17,452 nt of DNA from DATJJW01 sp035491935 (GTDB lineage: Bacteria > Pseudomonadota > Alphaproteobacteria > ATCC43930 > CGMCC-115725): positions 1-17,452 of the forward strand of contig DATJJW010000082.1 in the NCBI GenBank assembly GCA_035491935.1, given 5' to 3'. Positions 1 to 6,803 of the stretch are shown one piece after another. Both the position numbers and the translations under genes were made by a program. Position 1 is the stretch's first letter; every line of letters starts with the position of its first letter. The notes beneath the pieces are model-generated. The model was not told the origin of the DNA and searched no databases. It saw nothing but the letters and a program-made list of their open reading frames with translations.

Positions 1-303
1 CTCATTGAAATCGAGCTCGAACAGCGCCTTGTCGATCAGTTGCCGACGCTCGCCGGATTCCAGCCAGCGCCCAAGATTCTCCATCGTGTCGAAATGCAGG
101 ATGACGGTGTATTCGCCAGTTTCCGTATGCGGACGGATGATGTTGACGCCGCGATGACCGGGACAGCGGGCGGCGACCGGAATGATCTCCTTCAGCCACG
201 CCTCATAGGCATCGCGCTGGGCTGGTGCCACCTTCTGCTTGATGATCGCGCTCACTTCGCCTTCGCGCGTGGCCGGACCTCTGCTTGTGGTGTCGTCTGC
301 CAT
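1..303 (-). CDS. ABM-domain protein (antibiotic biosynthesis monooxygenase family), 3' end cut off by window edge
   Basis: Open from the ATG at 303 to the window edge, giving 101 residues with no stop. The reading is MADDTTSRGP..., then a ferredoxin-like ABM core: an SAIIKQKV strand, a YEAWLKEIIPVAA helix, GVNIIRPH, EYTVILHFDTMENLGRWLES and ERRQLIDKAL. ABM proteins are small dimeric alpha/beta-barrel enzymes. Some are cofactor-free monooxygenases, but many, including versions with a C-terminal membrane segment, have no assigned substrate, and the C-terminus is not visible here. A GGAG Shine-Dalgarno sequence lies 7 nt before the start (311-314). The gene is divergent from the alpha/beta hydrolase at 507 and may share its control region. 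Family assignment is fairly secure; the reaction is unknown. Confidence 0.75.
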   Translation of the reverse strand, partial: MADDTTSRGPATREGEVSAIIKQKVAPAQRDAYEAWLKEIIPVAARCPGHRGVNIIRPHTETGEYTVILHFDTMENLGRWLESGERRQLIDKALFELDFNE

Positions 304-506
304 GGCGATGCTCCGCTGCGTCTGGATTTCCGCGTCATGACGCTTTGTGGTCCCGGTTGCCAGCGCTCTCGATGCCGGTGCGGGATTTTATGCGCCGATG
401 CTTCAAAAAAAGTCGCTTCGCAACAAGCGGCGGGTTTGGTGTCGGCGGTAGATCGATATGCGGCCTAGCCTCGCATCGGCCGTCTCATATCGGTGAAGGA
501 TCGACT
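304..506. promoter_or_regulatory. Divergent control region between ABM gene and alpha/beta hydrolase, with a 12-bp palindrome
   Basis: This 203-bp gap separates two diverging genes. It holds a perfect 12-bp palindrome, GCGTCATGACGC (332-343), which could be an operator for a dimeric regulator. The ABM Shine-Dalgarno sequence is at 311-314 and the hydrolase Shine-Dalgarno sequence (GAAGGA, 494-499) is near the right end. I see no convincing -35/-10 pair. An ORF open across most of this region in the hydrolase frame reads as low-complexity Arg/Cys-rich sequence and is not considered coding. Confidence 0.4.
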
Positions 507-1328
507 ATGGCTCAGTTCACGACCAAGGATGGGACGACGATCTATTTTAAGGATTGGGGCTCGGGACAGCCTGTGGTGTTCAGCCATGGCTGGCCGCTCT
601 CCGCCGATGCCTGGGAAGACCAGATGCTCTTCCTGGCCGATCACGGCTACCGCGTCATCGCCCATGACCGGCGCGGCCACGGCCGGTCGAGCCAACCCTG
701 GGGCGGCAACGACATGGACACCTATGCCGACGATCTGGCCGAACTGGCAGCACATCTCGACCTGCGCGACGCCGTCCATGTCGGTCATTCGACCGGTGGC
801 GGCGAGGTCGCGCGCTATATCGGCCGGCACGGCGGCAGCCGTGTGGCGAAGGCAGTGCTGATTAGCGCCGTGCCGCCGATCATGCTGAAGACCGCAGCCT
901 ATCCGGGCGGTTTGCCGATCAGCATCTTCGATGACATCCGCAAGGGCGTTGCCACCGACCGCGCGCAATTCTTCAGGGGTTTGGCCGACCCCTTCTATGG
1001 TGCTAATCGGCTGGGCGCCAAGGTCAGCCAGGGGGTGAAGGATTTCTTCTGGCTGCAGGGCATGATGGGCAGCCTGAAGGCCGAATACGATTGCATCAAG
1101 GCGTTCTCGGAGACCGATTTCACGCAAGATCTGCGCCGCATGGATGTTCCAACGCTGATCATCCATGGCGATGACGACCAGATCGTGCCGATCGACAATG
1201 CGGGCCGCCTACAGGAGAAGTTGATCCCGAACGCCCGGCTTATCGTCTACCGGGGCGCCAGCCACGGGCTTTGCACGATCGAGAAGGATCGGGTGAACGC
1301 CGACCTCATCGCCTTCATCGGCGGCTAG
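507..1328 (+). CDS. Alpha/beta hydrolase, non-heme chloroperoxidase / arylesterase type
   Basis: A 273-residue protein, the usual length for cofactor-free bacterial haloperoxidase/arylesterase enzymes such as Pseudomonas CPO-F. The oxyanion-hole motif HGWP is at residues 27-30. The nucleophile Ser95 sits in GHSTGGG, the acid is probably Asp224 in HGDDDQIVP, and the base is His253 in GASHGL, so the triad spacing matches the family. These enzymes hydrolyse small esters or lactones and, with a carboxylic acid and peroxide, form peracids that can halogenate; the natural role is usually detoxification or catabolism. No signal peptide is seen, so it is cytoplasmic. I chose the ATG at 507 because GAAGGA lies 7 nt upstream and family homology starts there; the frame is open to 285 without coding character. 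The physiological substrate is unknown. Confidence 0.92.
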   Translation: MAQFTTKDGTTIYFKDWGSGQPVVFSHGWPLSADAWEDQMLFLADHGYRVIAHDRRGHGRSSQPWGGNDMDTYADDLAELAAHLDLRDAVHVGHSTGGGEVARYIGRHGGSRVAKAVLISAVPPIMLKTAAYPGGLPISIFDDIRKGVATDRAQFFRGLADPFYGANRLGAKVSQGVKDFFWLQGMMGSLKAEYDCIKAFSETDFTQDLRRMDVPTLIIHGDDDQIVPIDNAGRLQEKLIPNARLIVYRGASHGLCTIEKDRVNADLIAFIGG

Positions 1329-1349
1329 CCAGGCCGGCGGCGCCGGCTA
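1326..1349. terminator. GC-rich hairpin between converging genes
   Basis: The hydrolase (+) and MFS (-) genes converge with only 18 bp between their stops. The junction can fold as GCCGG (1333-1337) against CCGGC (1343-1347), or with the outer arms TAGCC (1326-1330) and GGCTA (1345-1349). It could serve as a bidirectional terminator, but there is no T-run on either side, so this is tentative. Confidence 0.3.
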
Positions 1350-2537
1350 TCGCTTGCCCAGGATGTGCAAGGGACGGCCGGCGCCCAGCCCGAAGATCGC
1401 AATGATACCGCAGATGGCAAGGCAGACGATAAGCGGCGCTGTCCAGCCGCCAGTGCGGTCATGCAGGAGGCCGATCAGCGGCGGGCCCGCGGCCGCCAGC
1501 AGATAGCCGACGAACTGGGCCATGCCCGACAGGGCGGCCGCCTGCCGGGCATCGGCGGCGCGCAGGCTGATGAAGGCGAGACCCAGGATGAACGCGGCAC
1601 CGGAGCCGAAGCCGAACAGCACCGCCCAGAACATTGCCCATCCAGGCAGCAGCCAGAGACCCAGCAGGGAAAGGGCGGTCAGGGCCGTCATGCCGACCGC
1701 TACCGCCTTCTGGTCCTTGAGGCGCCTGACCACCGGTCCCAGCAGGATGCCTGGCACCGCCGTCGCCAATTGCGATATGCCGTGGAGGGATCCCGCCATC
1801 GACGCCGAATATCCGGCCGCCTCCAGCATCGCCGGCAGCCAGGCGACGACGACGTAATAGACGAACGAATTCAGTCCCAGGAACAGCGTCACCTGCCAGG
1901 CCAGCGCCGAATGCCAGATCCGGCCGCCATGGGGCGGCGTGGCCGTGCCGTCAGCGGGCGCGGTATGGCCGGCAAGCTGTGGGATCCACAAGGCAAGCGC
2001 TGCCAGGGGAAACACCAGAAATGCCCCCAGCGCCCAGGGCCAGCCCGCTCCCGGCAGGCTGGCGATCGGTACGGCGACGGCCGATGCCAGGGCGGCGACG
2101 GAGCCGGCCACCAGAGCATAGATGCCGGTCAGCGTAGCGATCCGGTCGGGAAAATCGCGCTTCAAGAGACTGGGCAGCAGCACATTGCCGACCGTGATGC
2201 CGATGCCGATGATGCCGGTGCCGGCGAACAGGCTCCAGACGGGTCCCTGCGACCGGAGCACGATGCCGCCCGCGATCAGCAGCAACGCTCCGAACAGGCT
2301 GCGCTCCAGCCCATATTCGCGCGCGATGAGCACCGTGAAGGGGGAAGCGAGTGCAAAGGCCAGCAGCGGCAAGGTCGTGAGCGCGCCGGCTTCGGTCGTA
2401 TCGAGCCCGCAACTGCTGCGGATCATGTCGAGCACCGGCGCGATGCCGGTGATGGGCGCGCGCAGGTTGGCGGCGATGAGCAGGATGCCTGCGATGAGCA
2501 GGGCAGGGCGGGCAAGTGGTACGCTTCGTGTCGTCAT
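1347..2537 (-). CDS. nimT: MFS transporter of the CynX/NimT family
   Basis: A 396-residue integral membrane protein with about twelve hydrophobic segments. Its N-terminus (ARPALLIAGILLIAANLRAP, then ITGIAPVLDMI) is typical of the CynX/NimT (YeaN) branch of the major facilitator superfamily, where the N-R-x-P motif at the end of helix 1 is characteristic. E. coli CynX is linked to cyanate and NimT (YeaN) exports 2-nitroimidazole; related proteins move other small aromatic or anionic compounds. The gene is divergent from an AraC regulator with the same architecture as NimR (YeaM), the E. coli nimT repressor, across a 93-bp gap. That arrangement is the main support for the NimT label. The start is the ATG at 2537; no strong Shine-Dalgarno sequence is visible. 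The substrate in this organism is inferred only. Confidence 0.82.
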   Translation of the reverse strand: MTTRSVPLARPALLIAGILLIAANLRAPITGIAPVLDMIRSSCGLDTTEAGALTTLPLLAFALASPFTVLIAREYGLERSLFGALLLIAGGIVLRSQGPVWSLFAGTGIIGIGITVGNVLLPSLLKRDFPDRIATLTGIYALVAGSVAALASAVAVPIASLPGAGWPWALGAFLVFPLAALALWIPQLAGHTAPADGTATPPHGGRIWHSALAWQVTLFLGLNSFVYYVVVAWLPAMLEAAGYSASMAGSLHGISQLATAVPGILLGPVVRRLKDQKAVAVGMTALTALSLLGLWLLPGWAMFWAVLFGFGSGAAFILGLAFISLRAADARQAAALSGMAQFVGYLLAAAGPPLIGLLHDRTGGWTAPLIVCLAICGIIAIFGLGAGRPLHILGKR

Positions 2538-2630
2538 GTTCGGTCAAACGCCGCGGGTTCCATGGATAGCCGGATACTAGCCGCGTTCCGTCCGGATGAA
2601 TTTGGCTATAATGACAATAAATCGCTAAAT
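2538..2630. promoter_or_regulatory. Divergent nimT/nimR-like promoter region
   Basis: A 93-bp gap, AT-rich towards its right end. A perfect -10 hexamer TATAAT lies on the plus strand at 2607-2612. Its best -35 candidate, TTCCGT (2586-2591), is poor and only 15 bp away, which suggests regulated transcription. Initiation near 2619 would leave about 12 nt before the ATG at 2631, or about 24 nt before the ATG at 2643. The short arms ATAGCC (near 2566) and GGCTAT (2604-2609) form a widely spaced inverted repeat that could mark operator half-sites. Binding by the neighbouring AraC protein is inferred from the nimR/nimT precedent. Confidence 0.45.
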
Positions 2631-3431
2631 ATGGTCAGTTTTATGCCGCTTCCTTCCGCCATCGGTGCTTTCGATCCGGACAGGACCGACCGTCCTGCCG
2701 TCGCCTTCGATCTGGACATCAGCCATTACGACGCGGAAATCCCCGTGCACCGCCATCGCAAGGGGCAGCTGATCCTGACGCTCCATGGTGCCGTGACCTG
2801 CCATGTGCCGGACGCTCTGTGGATGGTGCCGCCGCATTGCGGCGTCTGGATCCCGGGCGGCATGCCGCACAGCAACCGCGCCACGGAGAATGCGCGGCTC
2901 TGCCTGCTCTATGTCGAGCCAGGTGCTGCGGCCTTGCCGCAGCGGTGCTGCACCCTGTCGATCACGCCGATGCTGCGCGAGATGATCCGGCACCTGGCTG
3001 CGGCGCCCCAGGACTATCCGATCGACGGCCATACGGGGCGCCTGGTGCAGGTGTTGCTGGACGAACTGGCGCTGATGCCGATGGAGCAGCTGCATCTGCC
3101 GGTCTCCGATCATCCGAAGATCAGCCGGATCGCCAATGCGCTGCGGGACAATCCGGGCGATCGCAGCACGCTGATGCAATGGGCGGCCCGGGTCGCGCTG
3201 AGCGAACGGTCGCTGGCGCGGCTGATGGTACAGGAGACGGGGCTGACCTTCGGACGCTGGCGCCAGCAACTGCATCTGGTCGTGGCGCTGCGCGAGCTGG
3301 CGAACGGCGCCTCGGTCCAGCACGTCTCCGACGATCTCGGCTATGAGTCGGTCACCGCCTTCATCACCATGTTCAAGAAGGCGCTGGGGCAGCCGCCCGC
3401 CCGTTATTTCGCGGCTACCGCGCGCGGCTGA
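2631..3431 (+). CDS. nimR: AraC-family regulator with N-terminal cupin, NimR-like
   Basis: A 266-residue DNA-binding regulator. The N-terminal cupin domain (about residues 25-100) carries HRHRKGQLIL and VWIPGGMPHSNRA, the pattern of NimR/YeaM-type AraC proteins. The C-terminal AraC domain (about 165-262) has a first helix-turn-helix around LMQWAARVALSERSLAR and a second around VSDDLGYESVTAFITMF, ending GQPPARYF. In E. coli, NimR represses nimT; here the MFS partner is divergent, so local repression is likely. The start is uncertain: ATG 2631 and the in-frame ATG 2643 (MPLPSAIG) are both possible, and 2643 sits better relative to the TATAAT at 2607. The frame is open far upstream only because it runs antisense through the MFS gene. 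Confidence 0.85.
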   Translation: MVSFMPLPSAIGAFDPDRTDRPAVAFDLDISHYDAEIPVHRHRKGQLILTLHGAVTCHVPDALWMVPPHCGVWIPGGMPHSNRATENARLCLLYVEPGAAALPQRCCTLSITPMLREMIRHLAAAPQDYPIDGHTGRLVQVLLDELALMPMEQLHLPVSDHPKISRIANALRDNPGDRSTLMQWAARVALSERSLARLMVQETGLTFGRWRQQLHLVVALRELANGASVQHVSDDLGYESVTAFITMFKKALGQPPARYFAATARG

Positions 3432-3445
3432 CCATCATGCGCCGC

Positions 3446-3814
3446 CTATGCGCTTCGGGCCCTGACATCATGCCAGGCGACGATCAGGAAGCCGCCGGCC
3501 AGGCCCAGATGCTCGAAGAAGGCATTCTCGGCCATGATCCGCACCGGCATCGCCATCGCCCAGAAATTATTGGCGCGGCATGAGGCCAGGACGGTGAAGC
3601 CTGCCAAGGTCAAGGCACCCAGCCAGCGCCCATAGCCGGTGAGGATGGCGAGGGACGCGCCCAGCTCCAGCACGATCACCGCGACCGCCATCGGTCCGGG
3701 CGGCGACAGGCCGAAATGCTGCATCTCGATGATCGCGCCCTCGAAATCCACCAGCTTGTCGACCCCGCCCTGAATATAGGCGGCGCAGAGCAGCAGCAGG
3801 CCCAGCCAGCGCAA
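3446..3814 (-). CDS. DoxX-family membrane protein
   Basis: A small membrane protein (122 residues from the TTG at 3814) with four hydrophobic helices: RWLGLLLLCAAYIQGGVDKL, MAVAVIVLELGASLAILTG, GALTLAGFTVLA and LGLAGGFLIVAW. The G-x-x-K-L end of helix 1, the E-L-G-A in helix 2 and the NAFFEHLGLAGG segment fit the DoxX family. DoxX proteins sit in the inner membrane and are associated with redox, thiol or quinone stress; their biochemical role is mostly unknown. The start is doubtful because TTG cuts directly into helix 1. The frame extends upstream without stops and reads ITTIEKTNARRPGLGRLATP from an ATA at 3875-3877, two nt after the stop of the putative small ORF. That would give a more typical 143 residues, but ATA is not a normal start. 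Confidence 0.78.
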   Translation of the reverse strand: MRWLGLLLLCAAYIQGGVDKLVDFEGAIIEMQHFGLSPPGPMAVAVIVLELGASLAILTGYGRWLGALTLAGFTVLASCRANNFWAMAMPVRIMAENAFFEHLGLAGGFLIVAWHDVRARSA

Positions 3815-3879
3815 CGCGGGCGTTGCCAGGCGCCCGAGCCCCGGTCGCCTGGCGTTCGTCTTCTCGATCGTCGTTATGG

Positions 3880-4086
3880 CTATACAGCCCAGCAGGCGCA
3901 GCCGAGCGCGCCCCAGAAGCCTTTCAGGTCCGAGACCGGCACGCGGCTGGCCCAGGCGCCGGCATGGTCATGGCCATGGATGCCACAGCTTGTGGCACAG
4001 CCGCAGGCGGAGGAGAGCTGGCGGCGTTCGACGGAGCCGCTCGGCTTCGTCTTGTCGGTTCGGTCGTTTTTTTGAAAGTTCGGCAC
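3880..4086 (-). CDS. Possible Cys/His-rich small protein (68 residues), function unknown
   Basis: Lies between the AraC stop (4103) and the DoxX gene, starting with GTG at 4086. Residues 1-18 are polar and of ordinary composition. From residue 19 the codons are almost all G/C-ending, unlike random intergenic sequence. The protein carries five cysteines (28, 30, 34, 63, 65) and an HGHDH cluster (37-41), then VSDLKGFWGALGCACWAV at the C-terminus. The C-x-C-x3-C plus His cluster and terminal C-x-C look capable of binding a metal ion. No signal peptide is seen. The start codon is weak, with no good Shine-Dalgarno sequence (only GAG about 15 nt upstream). I do not recognise the family. It may be co-translated with DoxX; an intergenic artefact remains possible. 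Confidence 0.42.
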   Translation of the reverse strand: MPNFQKNDRTDKTKPSGSVERRQLSSACGCATSCGIHGHDHAGAWASRVPVSDLKGFWGALGCACWAV

Positions 4087-4102
4087 GTATTGCTTGGACT
4101 GC

Positions 4103-5005
4103 TCACTTTGCTCGCCGCCGCCACGCCGCCGGGCTGTCGCCCACGGCCATGCCGAACACGCGGGTGAGATGGCTTTGATCGGCGAAGCCGCAGCGGAGCG
4201 CGATCTGTGCCAAGGGCAGCTCGGTGCGGACCAGCATGTCCCTGGCCTTTTCGATGCGGTGGCGCAGCAGCCATTGGTGCGGCGACAGGCCGGTGGTGAT
4301 CTTGAAGGCGCGAGTGAAATGCCCACGGGACAGTCCGCAGGCTCGTGCCAGTTCGGCCAGCGACGGGTTGCTCGCGACCAGGCCGGCCATCAACTCGGTG
4401 GTTAGCCGCGTGTGATAGGTGCTGAGGCCGCCCTTGGTGACACTCCTCGGCAGCCGCTCCTCGCTGTATTTGTCGATGATGTGGGTGGCGAGCGCCAGGG
4501 TCACATGGTCGAGGAAGAGCTGGCTCGCCTGGCCGGGGTCGGTGAAGGCGGGCAGCAGGCTGGCACTCAAATGCGCCACGATGGGATCGACGAGGCCTGG
4601 CGGGCAGCGCAGGACGTTGACTGCCCGGCCGTCCTCTTCCTCGGCAAGCGAGTCGAGCGCCTTGCGCGGCATGTAGAGGCTGAGGGCCACATGGGGCTCG
4701 ATGATGTTGGCCGAGAACTCGTCCTGCAGGTTGACGATGCGCATGGCATTGGCGGCATAGCCCTGCACCAGCTTCGGCCGGCCGTGGCTCCAGAGCTCGT
4801 GCCGGTCGAGACGGGTCAGATAGAGTGCCAGGATGAAGGTGTCTTCCGTGGGCACCTGCGGCGACATGCCGAGCTGGGCCGGCCCGCAGGTAATGCGGGT
4901 GACGGCGATCTGCGATCCGCTCAGGCCCGACGTCACGAAGGCTGGTGCCCCGCGCAGGCCCAGGCTGTGGGCGATCGCGTCCCCATAGCGCCGTCCGCCA
5001 CTCAT
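4103..5005 (-). CDS. AraC-family transcriptional regulator
   Basis: A 300-residue regulator. The C-terminal AraC domain (about residues 198-298) has both helix-turn-helix units: SLAELARACGLSRGHFTRAF (215-234) and PLAQIALRCGFADQSHLTRV (264-283), followed by FGMAVGDSPAAWRR, a variant of the usual F-x-x-x-x-G-x-x-P-x-x-x-R/W ending. The N-terminal 190 residues (EDTFILALYL..., ANIIEPHVALSLYMPRKAL) are of the effector-binding type common in proteobacterial AraC proteins, and the ligand cannot be predicted. The ATG at 5005 is preceded by a good GAGAGGGA Shine-Dalgarno sequence. It lies 66 bp downstream of pirin on the same strand, with a strong hairpin between them, and upstream of the small Cys-rich ORF and DoxX. 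It may regulate this neighbourhood. Confidence 0.9.
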   Translation of the reverse strand: MSGGRRYGDAIAHSLGLRGAPAFVTSGLSGSQIAVTRITCGPAQLGMSPQVPTEDTFILALYLTRLDRHELWSHGRPKLVQGYAANAMRIVNLQDEFSANIIEPHVALSLYMPRKALDSLAEEEDGRAVNVLRCPPGLVDPIVAHLSASLLPAFTDPGQASQLFLDHVTLALATHIIDKYSEERLPRSVTKGGLSTYHTRLTTELMAGLVASNPSLAELARACGLSRGHFTRAFKITTGLSPHQWLLRHRIEKARDMLVRTELPLAQIALRCGFADQSHLTRVFGMAVGDSPAAWRRRAK

Positions 5006-5037
5006 GGCGTCCCTCTCGGTCCGGGTTTGGCCACTGG

Positions 5038-5061
5038 GGCTCGCCGGCGTCCCGGCGAGCC
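5038..5061 (-). terminator. Perfect 10-bp hairpin between pirin and AraC genes
   Basis: GGCTCGCCGG (5038-5047) and CCGGCGAGCC (5052-5061) are perfectly complementary around the 4-nt loop CGTC. It lies 10 nt after the pirin stop and 32 nt before the AraC start. No T-run follows on the minus strand, so it is not a classical intrinsic terminator; it could attenuate read-through, stabilise the pirin mRNA 3' end, or act with Rho. Confidence 0.5.
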
Positions 5062-5071
5062 AAATAGGGTA

Positions 5072-5767
5072 TCAGAGTGTGTCGACCAAGACGACTTCGG
5101 CGTCTTCGACACCGAGGATATCGATTTCCGCCTGATCGGTGATCGCCGCACCGTCGCGTGCATTGATGCGTATGCCGCCGACGTCGACGGCGCCGCTGGC
5201 GGGCACGAGATAGGCGTGGCGGCGCGGGTCGAGCGTCAAGGTGACGCGTTCGCCGGCCTTGATCGTGGCGCCCAGTACCCGGGCACCGGCACGGATCTGC
5301 AAGGCGCCATCTTCCTCCTTGCCGCTGGCCAGGGTCACGAACCGGCCCGAGCGCTCGGCCTTCGGGAAAGGCTGAGCACCCCAGAACGGCACGCCGCCGC
5401 GGCCGGTCGGCTGGATCCAGATCTGGAAGATGCGTGTGGGCGTGGCTTCCAGATTGTATTCCGAATGGCGGATGCCCGCGCCGGCCGACATCACCTGGAC
5501 GTCACCGGCCTCGGTGCGGCCGGTATTGCCGAGCGAATCCTTATGGGTGATCGCACCCTCGCGGACATAGGTGATGATCTCCATGTCGGCATGCGGGTGC
5601 GTCGGGAAGCCGGTGCCCGGCGCGATCTCATCGTCGTTCCAGACACGCAGGTCGCCCCAGCCCATGCGGGCGGGATCGTAATAGCCGGCGAAGGAGAAAT
5701 GGTGCTTGGCATTCAGCCAGCCGTGATTGGCGCCACCCAATTCGGCCAAGGGTCGTCTTTCAATCAT
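5072..5767 (-). CDS. Pirin family protein (bicupin, YhhW/quercetinase-like)
   Basis: A 231-residue bicupin, the same size as E. coli YhhW, opening MIERRPLAELG...GWLNAKHHFSF as in that group. The metal ligands of the N-terminal cupin are all present: His57 and His59 in GFPTHPHADMEI, His101 and Glu103 in GAGIRHSEYN. These are the same positions as the YhhW ligands. YhhW and human pirin oxidise quercetin in vitro; the role in bacteria is unclear but is tied to aromatic or electrophile stress and redox regulation. It is cytoplasmic with no signal peptide. The gene is divergent from a LysR regulator (5886), a pairing common in proteobacteria, and heads the minus-strand run pirin, AraC, small ORF, DoxX. 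Confidence 0.93.
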   Translation of the reverse strand: MIERRPLAELGGANHGWLNAKHHFSFAGYYDPARMGWGDLRVWNDDEIAPGTGFPTHPHADMEIITYVREGAITHKDSLGNTGRTEAGDVQVMSAGAGIRHSEYNLEATPTRIFQIWIQPTGRGGVPFWGAQPFPKAERSGRFVTLASGKEEDGALQIRAGARVLGATIKAGERVTLTLDPRRHAYLVPASGAVDVGGIRINARDGAAITDQAEIDILGVEDAEVVLVDTL

Positions 5768-5885
5768 GATATCACTCCCAAAGAAGGAAGATGGAGCGTT
5801 CGATGAATGAAAGGTAAGATTGGATGATCCGTTTAAAAATAGAAACTATGGAATGACATTGTTTCTATAATTTTCATAATGAACC
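5768..5885. promoter_or_regulatory. Pirin/lysR divergent promoter with 8-bp inverted repeat
   Basis: A 118-bp gap, much more AT-rich than its surroundings. ATAGAAAC (5839-5846) and GTTTCTAT (5861-5868) form a perfect inverted repeat with a 14-nt spacer. The arms are 22 bp apart centre to centre, two helical turns, as expected for a LysR-type site. The right arm overlaps a perfect TATAAT on the plus strand (5866-5871), so a protein bound there would block lysR transcription, the usual autorepression. Transcription from this box would leave only a short leader before the ATG at 5886. Confidence 0.6.
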
Positions 5886-6797
5886 ATGACGCTTCCTGAT
5901 CTCGAAGCCTGGGCGATCTTCGCCAAGATCGCCGAAACCGGCTCTTTCGCCAGGGCAGCGGCGGAGCTGGGCCTGTCCAGCCCGACGGTATCGAAAGCCA
6001 TCGCGCGACTGGAGACACGGTTCGGCGAAAGGCTGTTCCATCGTACGTCGCGCCGGCTGTCGCTTACCGAGACCGGACGGGGCCTGGCGGTGCGGGCGGC
6101 GGCGATCCTGGCCGAGGGCGAGGCGGTCGAGGCCGAGGCGCAGGCCAAATCGGCGATGCCGCGCGGCCGTGTCCGTCTGGCCGCACCCATGTCCTTCGGG
6201 CTGCGCCATGTCGCACCGGCGCTGCCGGAATTCCTGGCATTATATCCGGAAGTCTCGGTTGATCTCCAGTTGGACGACCGGATGGTCGATCTCATCGCGG
6301 GCGGCGTCGATGTCGCGGTCAGGATCGCCGATCTGCCGGATTCGAGCCTGCTCGCGCGCCGGCTCTGCCAGGTGCGCCGCTGGATCGTCGGTGCGCCGCA
6401 CTACTTCGAGCGCCATGGCAGGCCGTCGCGCCCCCGTGATCTCGCCGACCATGCCTGCCTCGCCTATAGCTATCAGATAAGCGGCGAGACTTGGCGCTTC
6501 TCCAAAGGCGGCGAGGACGAGGCGATTACCGTGCCTGCGAAGCTCAGCGCCAACAATGGCGACGCGCTGACCGCGGCGCTGGAAGCGGGCCAGGGCGTGG
6601 CGCTCCTTCCCGATTTCATCGTCTGGGATGCGCTTGGGGATGGGCGTCTCATCAAGGTGCTCGAGGATTGGCAGTCGCCGCCGCTGTCGCTCAACATCGT
6701 GACGCCCGGCGGCGGTCCGCGTGCTCCCAGGACCCAGGTCCTGGTCGAATTCCTGACCCGCCGCTTCAGTACCGGCGCGGCACCTTGGACGCGGTAG
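5886..6797 (+). CDS. LysR-family transcriptional regulator
   Basis: A 303-residue LysR protein of standard length. The N-terminal winged helix-turn-helix (about residues 5-64) reads LEAWAIFAKIAETGSFARAA, then SSPTVSKAIARLETRFGERLFHRTSRRLSLTETG. A linker helix follows, then the periplasmic-binding-like effector domain (about 92-295), with VRLAAPMSFGLRHVAP and DVAVRIADLPDSSLLARRL, matching the subgroup that often controls neighbouring NADH-quinone, pirin or oxidoreductase genes. It is divergent from pirin across a region with a good candidate LysR operator, so pirin is the probable target. Its stop is 6 nt from the convergent ATPase stop. The effector is unknown. The start at 5886 matches the usual M-x-x-P-D-L-E beginning. 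Confidence 0.93.
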   Translation: MTLPDLEAWAIFAKIAETGSFARAAAELGLSSPTVSKAIARLETRFGERLFHRTSRRLSLTETGRGLAVRAAAILAEGEAVEAEAQAKSAMPRGRVRLAAPMSFGLRHVAPALPEFLALYPEVSVDLQLDDRMVDLIAGGVDVAVRIADLPDSSLLARRLCQVRRWIVGAPHYFERHGRPSRPRDLADHACLAYSYQISGETWRFSKGGEDEAITVPAKLSANNGDALTAALEAGQGVALLPDFIVWDALGDGRLIKVLEDWQSPPLSLNIVTPGGGPRAPRTQVLVEFLTRRFSTGAAPWTR

Positions 6798-6803
6798 CGC
6801 CTT

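Noticed and set aside
285..506. N-terminal extension of the alpha/beta hydrolase
   Set aside because: The extension is Arg/Cys-rich with no homology feel, while the ATG at 507 has a good Shine-Dalgarno sequence and matches the family's start and catalytic spacing.
1365..2630. Long open frame upstream of and in frame with the NimR-like regulator
   Set aside because: It is antisense to the MFS transporter, and its translation is Gln/Arg/Gly-rich low complexity, typical of an opposite-strand shadow in GC-rich DNA.
3924..5063. 379-residue minus-strand frame overlapping the AraC gene in another frame
   Set aside because: Pro/Arg/His-rich frame-shifted reading of the AraC gene; no motif and no start with a Shine-Dalgarno sequence.
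4412..5806. 464-residue plus-strand frame
   Set aside because: Antisense shadow of the AraC and pirin genes; composition is Gly/Ala/Arg/Asp-rich without motifs.
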